Origin: Diacronema lutheri
Lineage: Eukaryota; Haptophyta; Pavlovophyceae; Pavlovales; Pavlovaceae
Direction: 5' to 3'
DNA: 64,000 nucleotides
Assembly (NCBI GenBank): GCA_019448385.1
Contig: JAGTXO010000001.1
Span: 124,001-188,000 of the forward strand
Under the pieces are notes generated by a model. The model did not search any database, had not been told where the DNA came from, and saw only the letters and a list, made by a program, of their open reading frames with translations. Below are positions 20,800 through 32,536 of this stretch, one piece after another (position 1 is the first letter of the stretch; the number at the start of each line of letters is the position of its first letter). Made by a program: the position numbers and the translations under genes.

Positions 20800-22985
20800 A
20801 TGCAGACGAGCAAACCGACGTGTGCGGAGGCCTCGCACGTCGGCCCCGCATCTGGCCATCTCTGGCTCGCCAGCGCGGGCGGGTTGCTCACCGCGTTCAT
20901 TGCCCACCGCGCGGAGGTGCACGCCGGCGAGCTCCTTCTTTGGAGCACGCGCGGCGCCTCCGCGCCGCCCATCGTCGCGGCACGCGTCATCGCGCTCGCC
21001 GGCGCGAGCATATTCCCCGTCGGCCGCACGGGCTTTCGGAGCTGGTGCTTTGCGGTGGTGCCCGACGGCGAGACTAACGGGCACACGTTCGCCGCCGCGT
21101 CGGAAGTCGAGCTCGCGTGCTGGCTGCGAGATCTGCGCGTGGTGGCGTTCGAGCTGCGCAGCGTCGCGCGGCCGCGGCCGCGCCGCGCGCTGCTGCTCTA
21201 CGGTCGGGGCGGGGGCGGGCACCTCGCATCCGCACTCGCCGTGCGCGACTGCCTGGCAGGCCCGCTCGAAGGGCGAGCGGCCGCGATGCTCGCCGAATGC
21301 TACGCCGCGGAGGCCCGTGCAGCCACCGTCGCGCCCGCCGTCGAGGCGTCAGCGTGCAAGGCCGAGCTGCCTGCGGCGCCACCCGAGCTCGAACTCGTCG
21401 ACGTGGGCCGGGTGGTGGACGAGATTGTGCTGGGCGGCTGGCTATCGCGCGCGCTCCCCTTTGGCGGCGATGACGTGTACAACTGGCTGCTATCGCACGG
21501 CTGTTACGCTCTCGCTGCGTTGGGCACGAGGCTGAGCGCGCGTGTGAGCGCGCGCGCCGGCGTGGGGCGCGGGCTCGCGCGCGCTGGCCACGCGGCCGCG
21601 CAGCGCGGCGCGCAAACCGGCGCGCCTTCCCGCGCAAACCGGCGCGCGTTCCCGCGCCTTACCGCGCACAGGGCGCGGTGCGTCTTGAGGCGCAGATCGT
21701 GGTCGGGCTTTGCAAGCTGCTCGCTGCGCGGCGTCCCGCCATCGTGGTCAGTTGCGTGCCCATCCTCAACGCGGCGTTGCGTGACGCGCTCCTCGAGGTG
21801 AGCGCCGCGAGACGAGCGCGTGCGCGCACGGTTCCGCACGCGCGCCGCCGCGCCGCCTCCACCGCCCGCCCGCCCGTCCGTCCGCCTCGCGCGACCGACG
21901 GGGACCCTCACACGCCTGCACGGCGCATGGCGCCCACCGGCGCTTGGCGCCCACCGGCGCATGGCGCCCACCGGCGCATGGCGCCCACCGGCGCATGGCG
22001 CCCACCGGCGGCGCAGGCACTGCCGGGCGTACAGCTCCTCACGCTCGTGACCGACATGGCGTCGTCGCACGACCACCCGTGGATCGCGCCCTACGTGCGC
22101 GCGCCGCACGCCGGACTGCCGGGCACGCCGCTGCCGCGCTCGGCGCTGCACACCGTCGTCGCGGGCGGAGCGCGGTTGCAGGCACAGGCGGAGGCGTCCG
22201 GGTACCCGCCGGACCAAATCCTGCGCACGGGCGGGATGGTCGTGCACCCGCGCTTTTACGCGCACGGCGCGGTCGCGGGCGCGGCGGGCGCGAGCGCGGA
22301 CGGCCGGCAGAGCATCGTGCTCGCATTTGGAAGCCACGCGCCGCCGCGCACGCTCGCCATCACGCGCGCGCTGCTGCGCACGCTTGGCGACCGCGCGCGC
22401 ATCGTTGCGCTGTGCGGCAAGAACGGCACGCTGCACGCGCGCATCAGCAAGCTGGTTGGCGACGCGAGGCGAAACGGCGTGGGCGCGGCGCGGCGAGAGG
22501 GATGGGCGCGCGTGCTCGCCGAACCCTTCTTGCCCGCGCACGCGATCGTCAGCCACTTACGCTCGGCCGCGTGCGTGCTGGGCAAGCCCGGACCAGGCAT
22601 GGCGAGCGAGGCGGCGGCGATGCGCGTGCCGTTCGTGAGCGAGAGCGCGCACAGCGCGGTGCTGCCGCAGGAACGTAGCGTGCTCGAATGGCTGCATGAG
22701 AGCGGTTTCGGCCTCGTCCTCCCCTCGCTCGAGCACCCGCCTGTCGACCTCCTCGAGCGCGTCGCCAGCTGCCGCGCCGCGCTGCAGCAGCACGACAACC
22801 GCGCCGTCTTCCAGGTCGCCGCGCGGTTGCGCGCGCTACTCGACGAGGGCCGCGCGCCGCTGGGTGGGCCCGTGCGCGCCACGGTTGCCGACGACCGCTC
22901 GGACGCCGGCCCAAGGCAATTCACCGGTGAGGTGCGCGGCCACAGCGGATGGCACCCACCGTGGTCAGCGTCAGCCTTCGAGTGA
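20800..22985 (+). CDS. PH domain plus MGDG-synthase-like GT28 glycosyltransferase
   Basis: Exons 20800-21543, 21672-21797, 22017-22985; 612 aa. Residues about 12-115 read as a pleckstrin-homology domain (SGHLWLASAGGLLTAF at the start, EVELACWLRDLRVV as the C-terminal helix). The rest follows monogalactosyldiacylglycerol synthases: ALLLYGRGGGGHLASALAVRDCL (GGGH loop, about residue 136), RPAIVVSCVPI, TDMASSHDHPWIAP, GGMVVHPRFYA, and the donor-binding GKPGPGMASEAAAMRVP (about residue 479). MGDG synthases transfer galactose from UDP-galactose to diacylglycerol in plastid envelopes. No plastid leader precedes the PH domain, so a phosphoinositide- or diacylglycerol-rich membrane elsewhere in the cell is possible. 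Both introns start GTGAGC; the second is in frame and contains a 17-bp repeat. Confidence 0.78.
21927..22011. repeat. 17-bp minisatellite in intron 2 of the PH-GT28 gene
   Basis: Five tandem copies of ATGGCGCCCACCGGCGC (one with TT for AT) lie just before the GCGCAG acceptor at 22016. Confidence 0.9.
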
Positions 22986-23197
22986 CTGCGGTCTATATCA
23001 ATCTCCGCTGCGGAGTGGGGAGACGTGCATCTTTCGTGCGACGCGTCCCAATCCCGCTCGCCTGCGCTCATTATGCCGCCATCCCTCAGCGCATGGTGGG
23101 CGAGAGGGTAGAGCGAGGCTGGCGTTGTCCGAGCCCACGCACCGCGCGATCGGATGGCGTCCGATCACCCTGCGGCATCGGCGGGCGTATCGCGCGC

Positions 23198-23762
23198 TTA
23201 GCGCGTTTTGTCAATGCCGTCGAAAAAGTCGTCGTCCGGGAGGCTGCCGGCGTTGGAGAGGTACAGCGTGAAGATGAGCCCGCTCACGCCGACAAGCACG
23301 AAGAGGAGCGTGTTGTCGTTGATGCCGAGCGCGTCGCTCGTGCCCTCGCCGCCGGTGCCGTACGGCGACACGGAGAGCGCAAAGTCCTGGCGCGCGAGCG
23401 GTGCCGCGTAGCGCGCGCGCCGCGTGAGGGGGACGCAGCAGGCAGCAAGCCGGGGGCCGTGCGGGTCGTGACACAATGGCGACAAGGGCCGCTTCGATCA
23501 CGCATGCCCAGGTGAAGCAGCGCCCACGGCGCGCGGAGTAGCGACGCGCCGCGCGAGGCGGCGCGCCGGGAGGCGGGCGGGCGGCTCTTGTCACCTTGGC
23601 CCACACGGGCGCCGCGGAGAACACCGCCGGGAGCGCGGCCATCGCGCCAGCCTTCGCCACGGGTGCCGCAACGCGCGAGCGCCCGATCTTGCCGAGCGGG
23701 GCCTTGAGCGCGTCGGACGAGCCGACGAGGGCGACGAGTGCAACGAGGGCGACCTTGTACAT
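23198..23762 (-). CDS. psbW: Photosystem II PsbW-like protein, nucleus-encoded plastid precursor
   Basis: Minus-strand exons 23762-23595 and 23386-23198; 118 aa. The mature part (about 62 aa) has the PsbW pattern: a short luminal segment GTGGEGTSDALGI, one membrane helix (NTLLFVLVGVSGLIFTLYL) and an acidic stromal tail (SLPDDDFFDG). PsbW stabilises PSII-LHCII supercomplexes in green plants. The leader is tripartite: a signal-peptide-like start (MYKVALVALVALVGSSDA), a basic transit stretch and a thylakoid-transfer segment ending AAPVWA, as expected in complex plastids. The intron is GTGACA...CGCCAG, phase 0, 208 bp. PsbW in red-lineage algae is divergent, so a related one-helix PSII subunit remains possible. 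Confidence 0.78.
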
Positions 23763-23844
23763 GGCGAGGCTGATGTGGGGCACTCTGCGTGCGCGCACAA
23801 TTCTCAAAATTAAGCCCGGACGGCCGCCCCACCCCCGGAGCGCG
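23763..23844. promoter_or_regulatory. Bidirectional promoter, PsbW / secreted hydrolase-like gene
   Basis: 82 bp separate the divergent starts. The centre holds the only AT-rich patch (ACAATTCTCAAAATTAAG), a candidate core promoter. Confidence 0.5.
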
Positions 23845-26393
23845 ATGGCGGCCGTCCGAAGACGGGCGGTCGGGCTCGTGTTCGTGTCGCTTGCCTCCGC
23901 CGCCCGAGCGGGAGCGGGCGCGTGTCCGGCTGAGGGCTCGGACTGGCTGACGGACGACACGCACCCGCCCGCGCGCGTCTGGTTGGAAGACGGGCGCGTC
24001 ATCCTCGCCAACGGCCTCGTGCGCCGCGAGTTTGTCGTCGAGCCGAACTGGGCGACCGTCGAGCTGCTGCACGAGGGCACGGGGCACGGCTTCCTGCGCG
24101 CGCTCGCGCCCGAGGCGCAGCTCGAGCTGGGCCTCGCGGTGGGCTCCACGACGCTCTGCACGCAGCGCGCCGACGTTGGCGGCGCGCTCAGCCCGAGCCG
24201 CGGCGCGATCCTCGAGCTCGGCGCGCTCGGCGCGCTGCGCGCCGACGGGTCGGCGTTCCGCTACGTGCGGCACGAAGTGGGCGCGGTGCACACGCGGTTC
24301 GAGTGGCGGCCGCCGGCGTGGCGCCGTGCGCCCAACGCCTCGTGGCCGCCGCGCGGCGTGCACCTCGCCGTCCACTTTGCGCCGCCCGCGCCGCCGGCGG
24401 GCGGCACCTGCGCGCAGCGCGCGGCCGTCGTCGTGCATTACGAGCTGTACGACGGGCTGCCACTGCTCGCAAAGTGGGTGGAGGTCGCGCACGCGCGCGA
24501 CGACGGTGCACAGCGCGGCCTCGAGCTCGTGGTCATCTCGCTCTCCTCGGAGCTGCTGCGCGTGACCGAGGGCGCCGAGCCGCTCGTCGGCGTCGAGACG
24601 GACTTCATGCCGCGCAAGACCTTTTGGCGGCGCGCGCACGGCCTCGCGCCGCTCGCGACCGGCCCGTACGCGAGCCGACGCCTCGACTACCCGCACTGGC
24701 GCAGCGACGTCACGTACTCGGACAACTCGGCGTTCCACGCGCTGCAGGCCGACGCCGCATGGCCGCTGCTCGTCGTCAACGTGAGCTACCCGCTCGGGCC
24801 CGATCAGCCGATTGGCGCCGGCGTCTCGTTCGCCTTCATGCGCGTTCATGTGCTGCTGCACGACTCGGCCGCGGCCGAGCGCCAATCGCTGGGCCGCAGG
24901 CGGGTCCTCAGGCTGCTCGCGCCGCAGCTGCTCGAGGCGCCACTCTACTTTGCGACCAACGACGCGTCGGCCGCGAACGTGCGCGCGGCGGCCGAGCAGC
25001 TCGCGCGGCTGCGCATCGACGCGCTCCTGCTCTCCTTCGGCTCGGGCGTCGAGCCGGCGAGCGAGGACGACGGGTACATTGAGCGCGTGCGCGCGGACGT
25101 GCAGTACGCCATGTCGCTCGGCGTGCGCGTCGGGTCGTACACGCTGATGCAGGCGAGCGCGCGGCGAGCGGCGACGCGCGCGAGCACGCGCGCCGGCTCA
25201 CCGTGCGGCGCGCGCCGCGCCGCGCTGCGCCGCAGAACCCGCCCAACCAGTCGGCCGACGTCGAGTGCGTCGACCCCGACTCGCGGCTGCCCGCGGGCAT
25301 CGCCGACTTAACGACCGTTTCGCATGACGCGTACCGCGCGCGCGTGCTCGCGTTCGCGCGGCGCGTCGGTCTGAGCATGCTTGAGTGCGACGGCCCCTTC
25401 GAGGGCGCGGCGTGCCTGCCGGGCGCGCACTCGCGCTTCCGCTCGCTCGCAAACTCGCAGCTCGCGCAGTACGGCGCGACCGTCCGCTTCCTCGCCGAGG
25501 CGGCGCGCCGTGGCATCTATTTGACTGTGCCCGACCCTTACTTTCTCTCCGCCGGCTCGAACCGCGAGCCGATGGGCTACACGGACGAATGGACGCGCGC
25601 GGTCGCAGACAACTGGGAGCACCTCACGATCGGCCGCATGTATCTGCACGATGGCACGACGCACAAGCCACCCACCGCTGGCTGGATGGTCTTTGACCTC
25701 GAGCGCCTCCCGCCGGCGCGCGCAGACGGCAGCGCGACGCCGGAGCGGCTTGAGCTGCTCGAGTGGGCGCTCGCGTCGTACGTGGGGCAGGGCAATCGGC
25801 CCGCCTTCCGCGGACGCACGCCCTACCCGCCCGGCGCCGACGCGGGCGCCGAGGCCGAGTTGTGGCGCGCGTGGCTCGCGCACTGGCACGAGCATCGACA
25901 AGTCCTCGCCGCCGATGTGCTGCACGTGCGCCGGCCCAACGGACGTTCGCTCGAGCTGAGCGTGCACGCGCTCGCCGGCCGCGCGGCCGGCGCCGAGCGC
26001 GCGCTCGGCTTCGTTTTCAACCCGACCAATGCGTCGCTCCGCTCGCACGCGCTCACCGCGCCCCTGCACTACGCTGGGCTGTGCGCGCGCGGCCGCGTGC
26101 GCTGGGGCGGCTCGCGCAGGCGCGACGCCGCGTGGCCTGTGCCCGCGCCGACGGTCGAGCAGCTCGACGAGCGCGCACGGCTGCCGCTCGGCTGGCTGCG
26201 GCTGCGCGGCCGGTCATTCGTTTGGTTTGTCGTCGAGGCTGCAGACGATGCGCCGGAGGCGGGCGACGCGCCCGTCGGCGGCGACGCGGGCGGGCGGCGT
26301 GGCGAGCCCACGCCGCCCGTGCAGCCGCGGCATGCTGACAGCACGTACGCCCGAGTGCAGCCGCGCCCCGACCAAAAAGCGTCGTTGGAGTAG
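23845..26393 (+). CDS. Secreted glycoside-hydrolase-like protein, bacterial-type family
   Basis: Exons 23845-25152 and 25236-26393; 821 aa with a signal peptide (RRRAVGLVFVSLASAARAGA). The N-terminal half is beta-rich; the C-terminal half looks like a TIM barrel: DALLLSFGSG, YIERVRADVQYAMSLGVRVGSY, GLSMLECDGPFEG, GIYLTVPDPYFLSAGS, MGYTDEW, YLHDGTTHKPPTAGWMVF and AADVLHVRRPNG. I recall this block order from uncharacterised secreted proteins of Bacteroidetes/Planctomycetes annotated as alpha-galactosidase-like, but cannot name a GH family. Catalytic acids are not assigned. The 83-bp intron is CAG|GCGAGC...CGCAG, apparently a GC-AG intron, the shortest in the window. Horizontal origin is possible. 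Confidence 0.68.
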
Positions 26394-26847
26394 CCCCGTT
26401 CTGTTCACCACCTCGCGGCGGGCCTGAGCATGACTGTATCTGTGCACGCAGCCGCCGGCATGAGCCTCGAGGGGGGTCCGGCAGCTGACCCTGCTATGGG
26501 CGGAGCTCTCCTCCTCTCGTGCCGGGGACTTGCCTCCGGGGTGTGGCGGGCGAACCGTCATCCCTGGGCAGCTCGGCGCAACGTCGCTTTCGCTCTGAGA
26601 AACACATGGCGGTTTATGAGCGCGCAAAAATTGGTCCGTCGCGCCCATTGTGGGCGCGGAAATAATATGAACGGGAGCTGGGATCAACCCGCGAGCGCGC
26701 GCCGCCGCGCGCGTGCCGACGGGTGCGCGCGAGCGCGGGGCAACGACCGCCCGCCCGCTTTGAGGCCTTGCCCGTCCAATTGGATGCGTCAGCGAGCGTC
26801 CGACCCGCTCAGTCGCCACGTCGGCCAAGTCAACAGACAACACATCC
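26394..26847. other. Intergenic region, convergent gene ends
   Basis: 454 bp between two converging genes. No convincing ORF. It holds a perfect hairpin GCGCCCA-TTG-TGGGCGC at 26640-26656 and, read on the minus strand, AATTTTTG just beyond it (about 26628), which resembles an Sm-binding site. Otherwise nothing recognised. Confidence 0.4.
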
Positions 26848-27780
26848 TCAGTGAGGGTGGTGCAGGGCCCAGTCGTCCACCGACCAGACCTCGACGGCCG
26901 CCACGTCGAAGAAGCGCGCGTCCACGTCGTCGCGCGCGCCCACCGCCGCGCCCGCGCGCGCGGGCGGTTGCGCCGGCCGCGCGGGCGGCTCGCCTCGCGC
27001 GCGCGCTCGCAGCGGGAGCGTGCCGAGCGGCGGGTTGCGGAAGGTGGCGCCCGCGCCGGTGCGCCCACGCTGCAGGTCTCCGTCGAGGCGAAGTCCGTAG
27101 TGCCCGCCACCGCCGCCGATCGCGAGGAAGTCGTGGTGCGACGCGACGAAGAGGTCGTCCGCGTGCGCCCAGCGGTAGGCGCACACGGAGACCTGCGGCG
27201 GTGCCGAGCCGTCGAGGAGCGGCGGCAGGTGGCCCATCGGCAGCACCTCGAAGAGGAACGTCTCGCCGTGGCCGTGGAATGAGATCGCGTCGCCCGGGTT
27301 GACCGTCCCTAGGTGCCCCTCGCCGAGCGAATGGCCCGGGTGTGGCGGGAGGAGGGCATGCGCGATGTACGCTCCGAACAGCGAACCGGTCGTGTCGCGC
27401 ACGAGGAGGAGGAGCGGGCCGCGGTCGCACGCGCGGCGGTAGAGCGTGGCAAGCGAGTAGCCGTCCACCCCCGTCGAGAAGAGTAGCGTCCACCGCGCGA
27501 TCGAGTGCCGGCGCGGCAGCCACGACGCGAGCTGGCCGATCGCGCCGTCCGCGCTCGTCAGCAGCAGCTGCTCGCCGGCCACACCCCAGCCGTCGGGCAC
27601 GTCGAGGTCGGGGATGGTCCACGCATCCGACTGCTCGTCCGCCCACTTGGCGCGCGCCGCGCCGCCCGAATCCTCGCCCGGCTGCCGCTCCGGCGGCTGC
27701 TCGATGTTCATCACGTGCCGGTACACGCTCCGGCCGACCGCGACGGCGGCGAGGCCCGCGCTCGCGAGGACGAAGACCAT
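26848..27780 (-). CDS. TLDc domain protein (OXR1/TLDC family)
   Basis: Intronless 310-aa ORF starting MVFVLASAGLAAVAVGR, a probable membrane anchor or signal. The TLDc domain covers most of the rest: LASWLPRRHSIARWTLLFST, DGYSLATLYRRA, LLLVRDTTGSLFGAY, ETFLFEV, FLAIGGGGGHYGLRLDGDL and VAAVEVWSVDD. TLDc proteins are linked to oxidative-stress protection and V-ATPase regulation. A basic Ala/Arg-rich insertion near residue 270 could be an unrecognised intron but has no clear splice pair. The gene converges with the preceding hydrolase-like gene and follows the ARF-GEF on the same strand. Confidence 0.87.
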   Translation of the reverse strand: MVFVLASAGLAAVAVGRSVYRHVMNIEQPPERQPGEDSGGAARAKWADEQSDAWTIPDLDVPDGWGVAGEQLLLTSADGAIGQLASWLPRRHSIARWTLLFSTGVDGYSLATLYRRACDRGPLLLLVRDTTGSLFGAYIAHALLPPHPGHSLGEGHLGTVNPGDAISFHGHGETFLFEVLPMGHLPPLLDGSAPPQVSVCAYRWAHADDLFVASHHDFLAIGGGGGHYGLRLDGDLQRGRTGAGATFRNPPLGTLPLRARARGEPPARPAQPPARAGAAVGARDDVDARFFDVAAVEVWSVDDWALHHPH

Positions 27781-28101
27781 CGGGCGCGGCGGGCGCGGCG
27801 AGCTCGCTGCGCAGCCGGCTGCGCAGCCGGCCGGAACTCGTCGGTCTGCCACCGCGGCTTGCCGGCCTGGCCCGGAGGCTCCGCGCCTACGACCCCGCCC
27901 CTGCTGCGGTTCTGAGTGGTGGCCACAGCCAGCAGCACAGTCAGAAGCGGTGTGGCGCCCAGTTCCGGCAGCACGAGTCCGTGGCTCCGTGCCCGCCACC
28001 GACTCGACCCCGCCTCCGGCGACAAGCCGACAACCGGAGCCACGGCGCGCGCGCACGGCGCTTCAACAGCCGCGCACGCGACACGACGACCCGCGGCCGC
28101 G
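27781..28101. other. Intergenic, upstream of the TLDc gene
   Basis: 321 bp between the ARF-GEF stop and the TLDc start. The TLDc frame stays open upstream but without an ATG that gives a better protein. No other feature seen. Confidence 0.4.
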
Positions 28102-28731
28102 CTACTCGGCGGCGGGCGCGGTGCTCGGAGCGTCGGCGAGCGCGGCGGCGATCGAGTCAACCGTCTCAGCTGCGCACAGGCTCGCGCGCACGATCTCGAG
28201 CGCGCTCCGGCGTGTGGTCGGCTGCAACTCGGCCGCGGCGCAGAGCAGCAAGTTGAGCACGGCCTGCTCCACAAGCTCGAGCTCGTCCGCGCCGTCCGCG
28301 CCGCCGCCGTCCGCCGCGCCGCGCAGCGCGTCGACGCACGCGCACAGCGCGCCAAGGGCCTCGAGCCACGCGTCGCACGCGCGCGCGCCGCGCGGCGCTC
28401 CGGAGAGGAGCAGCAGCTGCGCGACGGCGCCCGTCGAGCGCGCGAGCATCTCGGTGGCGGACGGCGGCGCGGCGGCGGCGGGCGCGCCGCGCGCGCCGCG
28501 CGCGCACGCATCGGCGCGCTCGCGCGCGATCGCGCAGAGCGCGCGCAGCGCATCGGTGCCGACGCCTTGGCTGCCGAGCAGCGCGGCGTGCGCGGCGTGC
28601 AGCGGCGCGAGCAGCGCGCCGGGCCGCGCGAGGCCGGTGCGAGCGGCGGTGACCGCGACCGTCGCGCACTGTGCAAGCGCCGCAGAGCCTTGGTCGCATA
28701 GTGCAGTCATCGCCGTAGAGCCTTGGTCGTG

Positions 28732-28815
<84 letters not shown>

Positions 28816-31800
28816 GCCGCGCGGCGCGCGCGCGGCGCAAAGCGTAACGGCCGCGGCGCAAAGCGTAACGGCCGCGGCGAGCGCGTCGCACACGTCCGCG
28901 GCCACGCGCTCGTCGGCGACGGCGGCGAGGGCCTGCAGCAGCGCGAGCAGCTCAGTGCACGGTGCGTCCGCCTCGCCCACGCCCGCGCTCGCCGCCGCGC
29001 GCAGCAGCTCGGAGGCCGTGCGCGCGATGGTGAGCGACGAGTTGCAGAGCGTGTCGTGCGGCAGCGCGAGCAACGGGCCGAGCGCGTCGCACACGCTCGG
29101 CGAGCCGTCGTCGTCGGCGGCGGCGGCGCCGAGCGCGGGCGGCGCGCACGCGCGCCCCGCGCCAGGCCACCGCGCGAGCGTGACGAGCGCACGGAGGCAC
29201 GTCGTGACCGTGTGCGCGGCGAGCGGCGCGTCCGGTGCGAGCGCCGATTCCGGATGGGCGAGCGCGCTCAGCACCTCGCGAAGCGGCGTCCAGAGCGCGC
29301 GCGCACCCGCCGCGTCGGCGCCGCGCCCGCGCGCGCCGGCCACACCTGCCGGCTTGGCGGATTTGAAAAAGAGCGCCGCCATCGTCTCGAGGCATGCGAC
29401 GGCCGAGCGCTGGTCGGGGTCGCGCGACGCGTCCGCGCACGCGCCGTGCAGCGCGGACTGGAGCGCGCGCATCAGCCCGAGCTGCGCGCCGAGCTGCCAG
29501 CGCCGCGCGGAGTGCACGGACAGCGCCTCGTCGAAGCGCACGCACAGGGCGAGCGGCAGCGCGGCGCCGTCGACAGCGCGCGCGCCCCAACGCCCGTGCT
29601 CCTCGTCGTGGTCGCCGGTGCCGTCGTTGTCGCTATCGCTGTCGCCGTCGAAGATCGCGCCGCACGCGCGTCCGTCCGCCTTGTCGCCGTCGTCGCCGTC
29701 GGCGCCGTTGGCAGCCGCCGCGGCGGGCGCACCGTCTGCGCCCTGCGAACCAAAGGGCAGCACGTGCACACCGCCCTCTGCGCCTTGCGAACCAAAGGGC
29801 AGCACGTGCACACCGCCGTCTGCGCCCTGCGAACCAAAGGGCAGCACGTGCACCCCGCCCTCTACGCCTTGCGCGGGCGCGGGCGAGAGCGAACCAATCA
29901 GCACGCGCACGCCCACCGCGCCCGCGCCCACGCCCGCGTCCACGGCCGCGCCACGTGCGCCCGCATCCGCCTCGCTCAGCGCGAGCAGCAGCTCGACAAA
30001 CTCGACCCACGCCTCGACCAACAGTGGCGCAAACGCGCGTGCCAGCCGTACGCACGCGCGCACGGCCTCCGCCGCCTTGGACGGCGCGCGACGCGCGGCG
30101 CGGCCGGACGGGCCGTCGGGCGGCGGAGCATCCGCGCGCGCGCCCGGCGGCGGCTCGGCCGCGCTCGCCGCGCGCTCGCGCGCCGCGCCGCCCGACGGCT
30201 GGTGCTGTGCGACGGGCTCGGCGGTGGCGGTGGCGGTGGCGGTGGCGGTGGCGGTGGCGGTGGCGGTGGCGGTGGCGGCGACGGTGGCCGTCAGCGTTGC
30301 GCCGCCGTGGCGCTCGTGCGCGTACGACGTGCGCTGCTCTGCGCGCGCGAGGCGCATCGCCTGCATGCAGAGGGAGATGAGAAGGCGGTCAAGCCGCTCG
30401 CGCAGGCCGTGCGCGGCCGCGGCGTTGGCGAGGAGCCACAGCCCGCGCAGCGCGAGGCGGACGGAGCCGGCGCTCGTTGCCGCATCGAGCGCGACCGAGA
30501 GCGCCGCGAGGACGGGGCCGAAAGAGAGTCGCAACATGTCGCACGCGTGCTCGCGCGTGAGCCGCGCGTCGCGCGCCTCCGCCAGCCGCGCGGCCGCCGC
30601 GGCCGACGCGGCGGTCACGCGCTGCGCCGGCCGTCGCGCGCCGACGAGCGAGCCCTCGGACGCGACGCGCAGAACGGCCGCGCCGCCCGCCGACGGCGTC
30701 GCGCTCAAGGAGTCGGCGCGAGCGCGCGCGCCTGCGCTTGTCGTGCCGAGCAGCGCGACGAGCTCGCGGAATGGGTCGTGGCGCGCGGCCGCGCGAGGGG
30801 CGAACGGTGTGTTTGACGAGCGGCGGCGTGCGCCGCTGCCGTCGGCGCGTGCGTGCGCGCGCGCGTCCACGCCCTCATCCGCGGCCTCGGCCGCCTCGTC
30901 CCCTCTCTCCTCGCCCTCGCCCTCGCCCTCATCGCCCTCATCGCCCTCATCGTCGCCGTCATCATCGCCATCGTCGTCGCCGTCGTCTGCCGAGCTGACC
31001 GCCGAGTCGGCAGCGGCGGCGCCACCGGCGGCGGGGCTCGCGCTGGGCGCAGCCCCGTGGCGTGGGCGCTCTGCGAGCGCGATCTGCTCCTCCTTGATCT
31101 GCGCGTAGATGGCGCGCAGCAGCTGCTCGTCAAAGTTGCCGCCCGCGTTCACGCCGCGGTTCGCGCGCACAAAGTCGTCGGCGCTCATCTTCCGCTTGAC
31201 GTGCGGGTTGTGCAGGTCGGTGTTGAGCATGATCACGGCGTACGAGAGCACGTACACCGAGTCGGTCGAGCCGAAGCTCGCGCCGTCCAGCCCCGCGCGC
31301 GCGTGCTCGGCCGCGAAGGCCTCGAGCACGCGGCTGATCTTCTGCGCCTCGCCGGGCAGGCGAAAGAGGCCGAGCAGACGGCGGAGCGCGGCGAGCAGCG
31401 GCAGCCCGCCGAGGCCGGCACGGCGCACGTACGCGCCAAGCACGCCGCTCTCCTCCGCCGCCGGCTCGCCCAAAAAGTCGCCGACTGCCGCCTTGCTCAG
31501 CGCGGGCGCCGCGTGCAGAAAGGCGGCGACGCGCTCGGCGTCCGTGCCGTCGGCGGGCAGGATGCCGCGCTCGCGCAGCAGCAGCAGCCCCTTCTCCGGC
31601 TTGGTGTTGAAGTGTGCGCTCGCGAGCGCGAGCAGCCGCTTGAGCTCGCGCCGCGAGCGCACCGCCGCCGCGCGCGCCGACGGCTGCGCGCGCCCTGCGC
31701 CGCCGCCCTCGTCGTCGTCGTCGCCCTCGTCGTGCGCGTCGCGCGCGCGCGCGCGCGACATGTCCGAGCGCGAGCGGCGCATGAGCGCGCCAACGGCGCG

Positions 31801-32504
31801 CGCAGCCCCGTGCGCGCGCGCCGGCGTGGCCGCGTCAGCCGCGCTCCCGCCGCCGCCGCCATCACCACCGCCACCACCGCCGCCCGCCGTGTCGGCCGCG
31901 CCGACCGTCGCGCGGCGCGCGGCGCGCGGCGCGCCGTGGCGGTGGAGCGGCGGCGCGCGCTGGCGCGCCGGCGCGAGCTGCTCGATGAGCGCGACGAGCG
32001 CGCCGAGCGCGAGCGCGCACGTCGCGCTGAGCGGCTCGCCGTCCGAGCGGGGCATCGCCTCGACCGTGAGGAAGGAGACGGTCGCCTCGAAGATGTTCGC
32101 GCCGCCGAGCGCGCAATCATAGTTGACGTAGAGGAAGCCGCACAGCCCGCGCAGCAGCAGCAGCGAGCCAAGCGCCTCAAGCAGTAGCTCGAGGCGCTCG
32201 ACGGGCGCGCCTCGCTCGAGCAGCACGCCGCCCCAGTAGGCGCAAATCGGTGCTCGAAGCACGTGCCGGTGCTCGGCGACGCTGTGCGCGAAGAGGCGGA
32301 GCGACGCGACGAGGCCCAGCGACGGCTCGCGGCCGGCGCGCGCGCAGTCGAGCGCGGCGGGCAGCACGCGCGTGCGCACCGCCGCGACGAGCGGCGCGCA
32401 CGCGGCAAGCGCCGCACCGGCCGCGTGCAGCGCGCACAGCGTCGCGTCGAGCGAGAGCGGGCTGCGCGCGGGCGGCGGCGCGCGCGCGCGGGTGGCCGGC
32501 AGGC

Positions 32505-32536
<32 letters not shown>

